In this document: piece after piece, positions 18,509 to 20,336 of the stretch | Layout: every line of letters begins with the position of its first letter | Position numbering within the stretch: position 1 is the first letter of the stretch | Virus record (IMG/VR): IMGVR_UViG_3300049595_000110 | Coordinates: 1 to 20,336 of that record | DNA: 20,336 nt | Direction: 5' to 3' (one strand) | Source of the DNA: a virus | Position numbers and translations under genes: made by a program | Notes under the pieces: model-generated | Seen by the model: the letters and a program-made list of their open reading frames with translations, nothing else | Told to the model about the DNA's origin: nothing | Database searches by the model: none

Positions 18509-19714
18509 CTAAAGAGCAGCGATTGATGAACCTGATTCGATTCGATACAGTGCTTCTTCACGGTAGCGAGCAAAGCCAAGAACGCCATACCAACCCATTG
18601 GGCGATGACGCATTAACTTGTCAACTACTGGTCCGATAACTACATGTGGCTCTTCAGCAACGGCTTGTGCCATTGCTTGCTGGCCTGCAATAATTGTACG
18701 GAATACACGAGTTACAGGAGTTACGGTTACAACTGTTGTCGCTGTAACTGCAGCAGTGTTTGCTGTGTCTACAGTGAATGTTGTTGTTGAACCTGATGTT
18801 GAAATTGCGGTGATTTTTGCACCTGAAGCAACACCTGTTCCTGAAATCTTGTCTCCAACCTCAGCACGGCTAGCAATTACTGCAGAAGAAGCAACGCCGA
18901 ATGTAAATCCTGCTGATGTTCCTGCTACTGTTACTGCTGTTGTTGCTAATGTTGATTGGTCAGCACCATCCTTGGCTGAGTAAAGACGTGGTGATTCAAT
19001 ATAGAATGCACCTTCGTAGTTACCAATTTCTCCAGCCCAGATGCGGTCCTGTGAAGAACCGTATTGGTTAGGAAGTAGCCAGCCTTGGCCAGATGATGAC
19101 TCTGCACGTAGGTCATGGGATACCTCTGGGTGGATACCAGCCCAGTATAGTGAACCCTTACGTGCTACAGCCTTAGCAGAACGTAACTTAGCGATAGCCC
19201 TACGGATATCTGCTGAGTCAATTGTTGCTGCTGCTGTAACTGTTACTGTAGATGTTGCTGTAGCACCTGAGAAAATCTTGTTATCTCCGCCACGCAATGT
19301 TTCCATTGCTACTGCATCGATAGAATCTGCTAGGTTGTAAGCAATAATGTTTGCGATTGCTGGGTCTACATCAGCAAGGCTGAATAGTTCCAACGCACGT
19401 GTTACCAACACTGAGTTACCATACTCGTTAAGAGTAATAGAAACTGTTGTTGGTGTTGACAGTGCTACTGCGTCTGGGTCAGTTGTTTCTGCCAGAGTAG
19501 ATGTCTTTTGTGCCAAGTCAACGTACTTCTGTAGAACTACGGTTGAGCCTGGAATTGATTGACGGGCAGGTGTTTTATCTGCGACTGAACGAATTAGTGG
19601 TTCAGAACGGAGAGCAAACTCCAATAAGCGGTCATATGCTTGTTGGACAAGACCTGCACCACCAGCGGTTCCTCCAAGTGTGGACGAACCTACTCCTGTG
19701 TATGCATTAGGCAT
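18509..19714 (-). CDS. Major capsid protein, N4-gp56-like
   Basis: Protein of 401 residues. The N-terminal arm and the LVQQAYDRLLEFALRSEPL helix (22-40) are followed by the SIPGSTVVLQKY strand, the VSITLNEYGNSVLVTRALEL spine region (91-110) and a C-terminal FRTIIAGQQAMAQAV ... GPVVDKLMRHRPMGWYGVLGF segment. These features are typical of N4-gp56-family HK97-fold capsid proteins. Residues about 250-333 are a Ser/Thr/Val-rich inserted beta domain (VGDKISGTGVASGAKITAI), likely exposed on the capsid surface. Start ATG 19714 sits behind a near-perfect GGAGGTGA. A scaffold-like gene precedes it and a hairpin follows it, as expected for the most strongly expressed late gene. Confidence 0.92.
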   Translation of the reverse strand: MPNAYTGVGSSTLGGTAGGAGLVQQAYDRLLEFALRSEPLIRSVADKTPARQSIPGSTVVLQKYVDLAQKTSTLAETTDPDAVALSTPTTVSITLNEYGNSVLVTRALELFSLADVDPAIANIIAYNLADSIDAVAMETLRGGDNKIFSGATATSTVTVTAAATIDSADIRRAIAKLRSAKAVARKGSLYWAGIHPEVSHDLRAESSSGQGWLLPNQYGSSQDRIWAGEIGNYEGAFYIESPRLYSAKDGADQSTLATTAVTVAGTSAGFTFGVASSAVIASRAEVGDKISGTGVASGAKITAISTSGSTTTFTVDTANTAAVTATTVVTVTPVTRVFRTIIAGQQAMAQAVAEEPHVVIGPVVDKLMRHRPMGWYGVLGFARYREEALYRIESGSSIAAL

Positions 19715-19717
19715 TTG

Positions 19718-19725
19718 TCACCTCC
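19718..19725 (-). promoter_or_regulatory. Strong Shine-Dalgarno of capsid gene
   Basis: GGAGGTGA on the - strand is complementary to the 3' end of 16S rRNA over eight bases, with GGAGG six bases before the ATG at 19714. It is the best ribosome site in the late block, in keeping with very high capsid synthesis. Confidence 0.75.
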
Positions 19726-19752
19726 AAGGTGATTAGAATTACTATGGATTAA

Positions 19753-20229
19753 TTATTGATTTGCACGGAGGATGGCAAGAATTTCATCTGCAGATTGTGC
19801 ATTAGATATCTTTGTTTCCAAGTCCTCTGTACGTTCAGGGGTTAATGAATTCTGAGTAAGAACATCTTGCTGCCTTAAGGCTGCTCGATTAAGTTCTTGT
19901 TCAGGATTCGCAGACTCTGCGCTTTTTAATCCAAACAAATCAGCATTTTCGTCAAGCCAAGAATTAACTGACTCTTCACTAATGTCTTCTAAGTCTTTCA
20001 TAATTAAGCGTTGCGCCTTTAGATTAACGCCCTTCTTTTCTAGGACTTCCTTGACGACTCTCTCACGCTGCACCTTGGACAATCCCTCAAGTTGCTCAGT
20101 CAGTTCCTTGATACGTTTCTCATCTGCACGTTTGGCTTTTCTTAGTCTTTTAACTAAGTCATCGCCTTGCAGATTTGCATCGTTATCTTGGTTTTCGTCT
20201 TCTTCTTCATCCCAGTAGTTGTTGCTCAT
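19753..20229 (-). CDS. Scaffold-like capsid assembly protein
   Basis: Protein of 158 residues starting MSNNYWDEEEDE. ATG 20229 is chosen because AAGGGTGGG precedes it; the longer frame to 20322 has no good ribosome site. The N-terminus is very acidic (1-25). Residues about 28-65 are a charged coiled coil (LVKRLRKAKRADEKRIKELTEQLE). The rest is helical, with a polar tail ending SADEILAILRANQ. High charge, coiled coil, small size and the place immediately before the major capsid gene fit a scaffolding protein that guides capsid assembly. There is no protease motif in it. Confidence 0.8.
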   Translation of the reverse strand: MSNNYWDEEEDENQDNDANLQGDDLVKRLRKAKRADEKRIKELTEQLEGLSKVQRERVVKEVLEKKGVNLKAQRLIMKDLEDISEESVNSWLDENADLFGLKSAESANPEQELNRAALRQQDVLTQNSLTPERTEDLETKISNAQSADEILAILRANQ

Positions 20230-20309
20230 AGCAACCCACCCTTCTATTCGTTGATTAGTCGCAAGCCACAAGTCAATTCGGGGAAATTGGTTGGCTCTTG
20301 CTACCAGAC

Positions 20310-20336
20310 TTATACACCCCACGGGGCTGGTCTATC
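20310..20336 (-). CDS. Possible C-terminal end of an upstream gene (partial)
   Basis: On the - strand the frame from the window edge reads eight codons (DRPAPWGV) to a TAA at 20310-20312, about 80 bases before the scaffold start. It could be the end of the next upstream late gene, such as a portal. Evidence is limited to the open frame and suitable spacing. Confidence 0.3.
   Translation of the reverse strand, partial: DRPAPWGV

Noticed and set aside
20230-20336. Longer start for the scaffold-like protein at 20322, and a small CCCC/GGGG hairpin
   Set aside because: The ATG at 20229 has the better ribosome site and gives the typical acidic start; the hairpin loop of two bases is too tight to be stable.
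1-20336. tRNA genes, CRISPR array, integrase or insertion sequence
   Set aside because: No cloverleaf-like element, no regularly spaced direct repeats and no recombinase or transposase motif was seen while reading either strand; the repeats found lie inside coding genes.

Overview
The window is a piece of a tailed bacteriophage genome, about 20.3 kb, low to moderate in GC, densely packed and almost free of intergenic space. The best clue to the host is a WhiB-type iron-sulfur transcription factor at 4432-4716; this family is confined to Actinobacteria and their phages. Genes coupled by TAATG or ATGA overlaps, an N4-gp56-like major capsid protein and the lack of a visible tape-measure gene suggest a short-tailed (podovirus-like) actinophage, perhaps of an aquatic actinobacterium. 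The morphology and habitat are inference.

Layout: two converging gene blocks meet at a strong bidirectional terminator hairpin at about 5.62-5.67 kb. The left block (+ strand, 1-5603) is the replication and takeover module. It holds a conserved early protein, a DnaB-like helicase/ATPase, a Holliday-junction-resolvase-like nuclease, a primase split into a zinc-finger ORF and a TOPRIM ORF, a DUF1599 protein, a sigma-like factor, a run of very small zinc-ribbon proteins, WhiB and two PD-(D/E)XK-like proteins.

The right block (- strand, 20336 down to 5677) is the late module. In transcription order it encodes a scaffold-like protein, the major capsid protein, two small conserved proteins, a cassette of seven tiny Lys-rich proteins, a connector-like protein, an Ala/Ser/Thr-repeat tail fibre, a small beta protein, a fibronectin/Gly-rich fibre, a fibre-associated protein, a glycosyltransferase, a 753-residue tail protein and the lysis region. 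The lysis region has several small membrane proteins (holin candidates), a secreted PPC/proline-rich protein and a CHAP plus PG-binding endolysin.

Six genes shorter than 60 codons, found by reading the gaps directly, are included (3125-3265, 4154-4315, 6945-7043, 7036-7203, 17056-17217, 17217-17390 and 17592-17726 among them), plus a weaker one at 4317-4439. The points most worth following are the Lys-rich cassette, the split primase with a perfect internal Shine-Dalgarno and TTG start, the secreted proline-rich protein beside the lysis genes, the glycosyltransferase inside the fibre cluster, and beta-modules reused in different virion proteins. No tRNA, CRISPR array, integrase or insertion sequence was seen.
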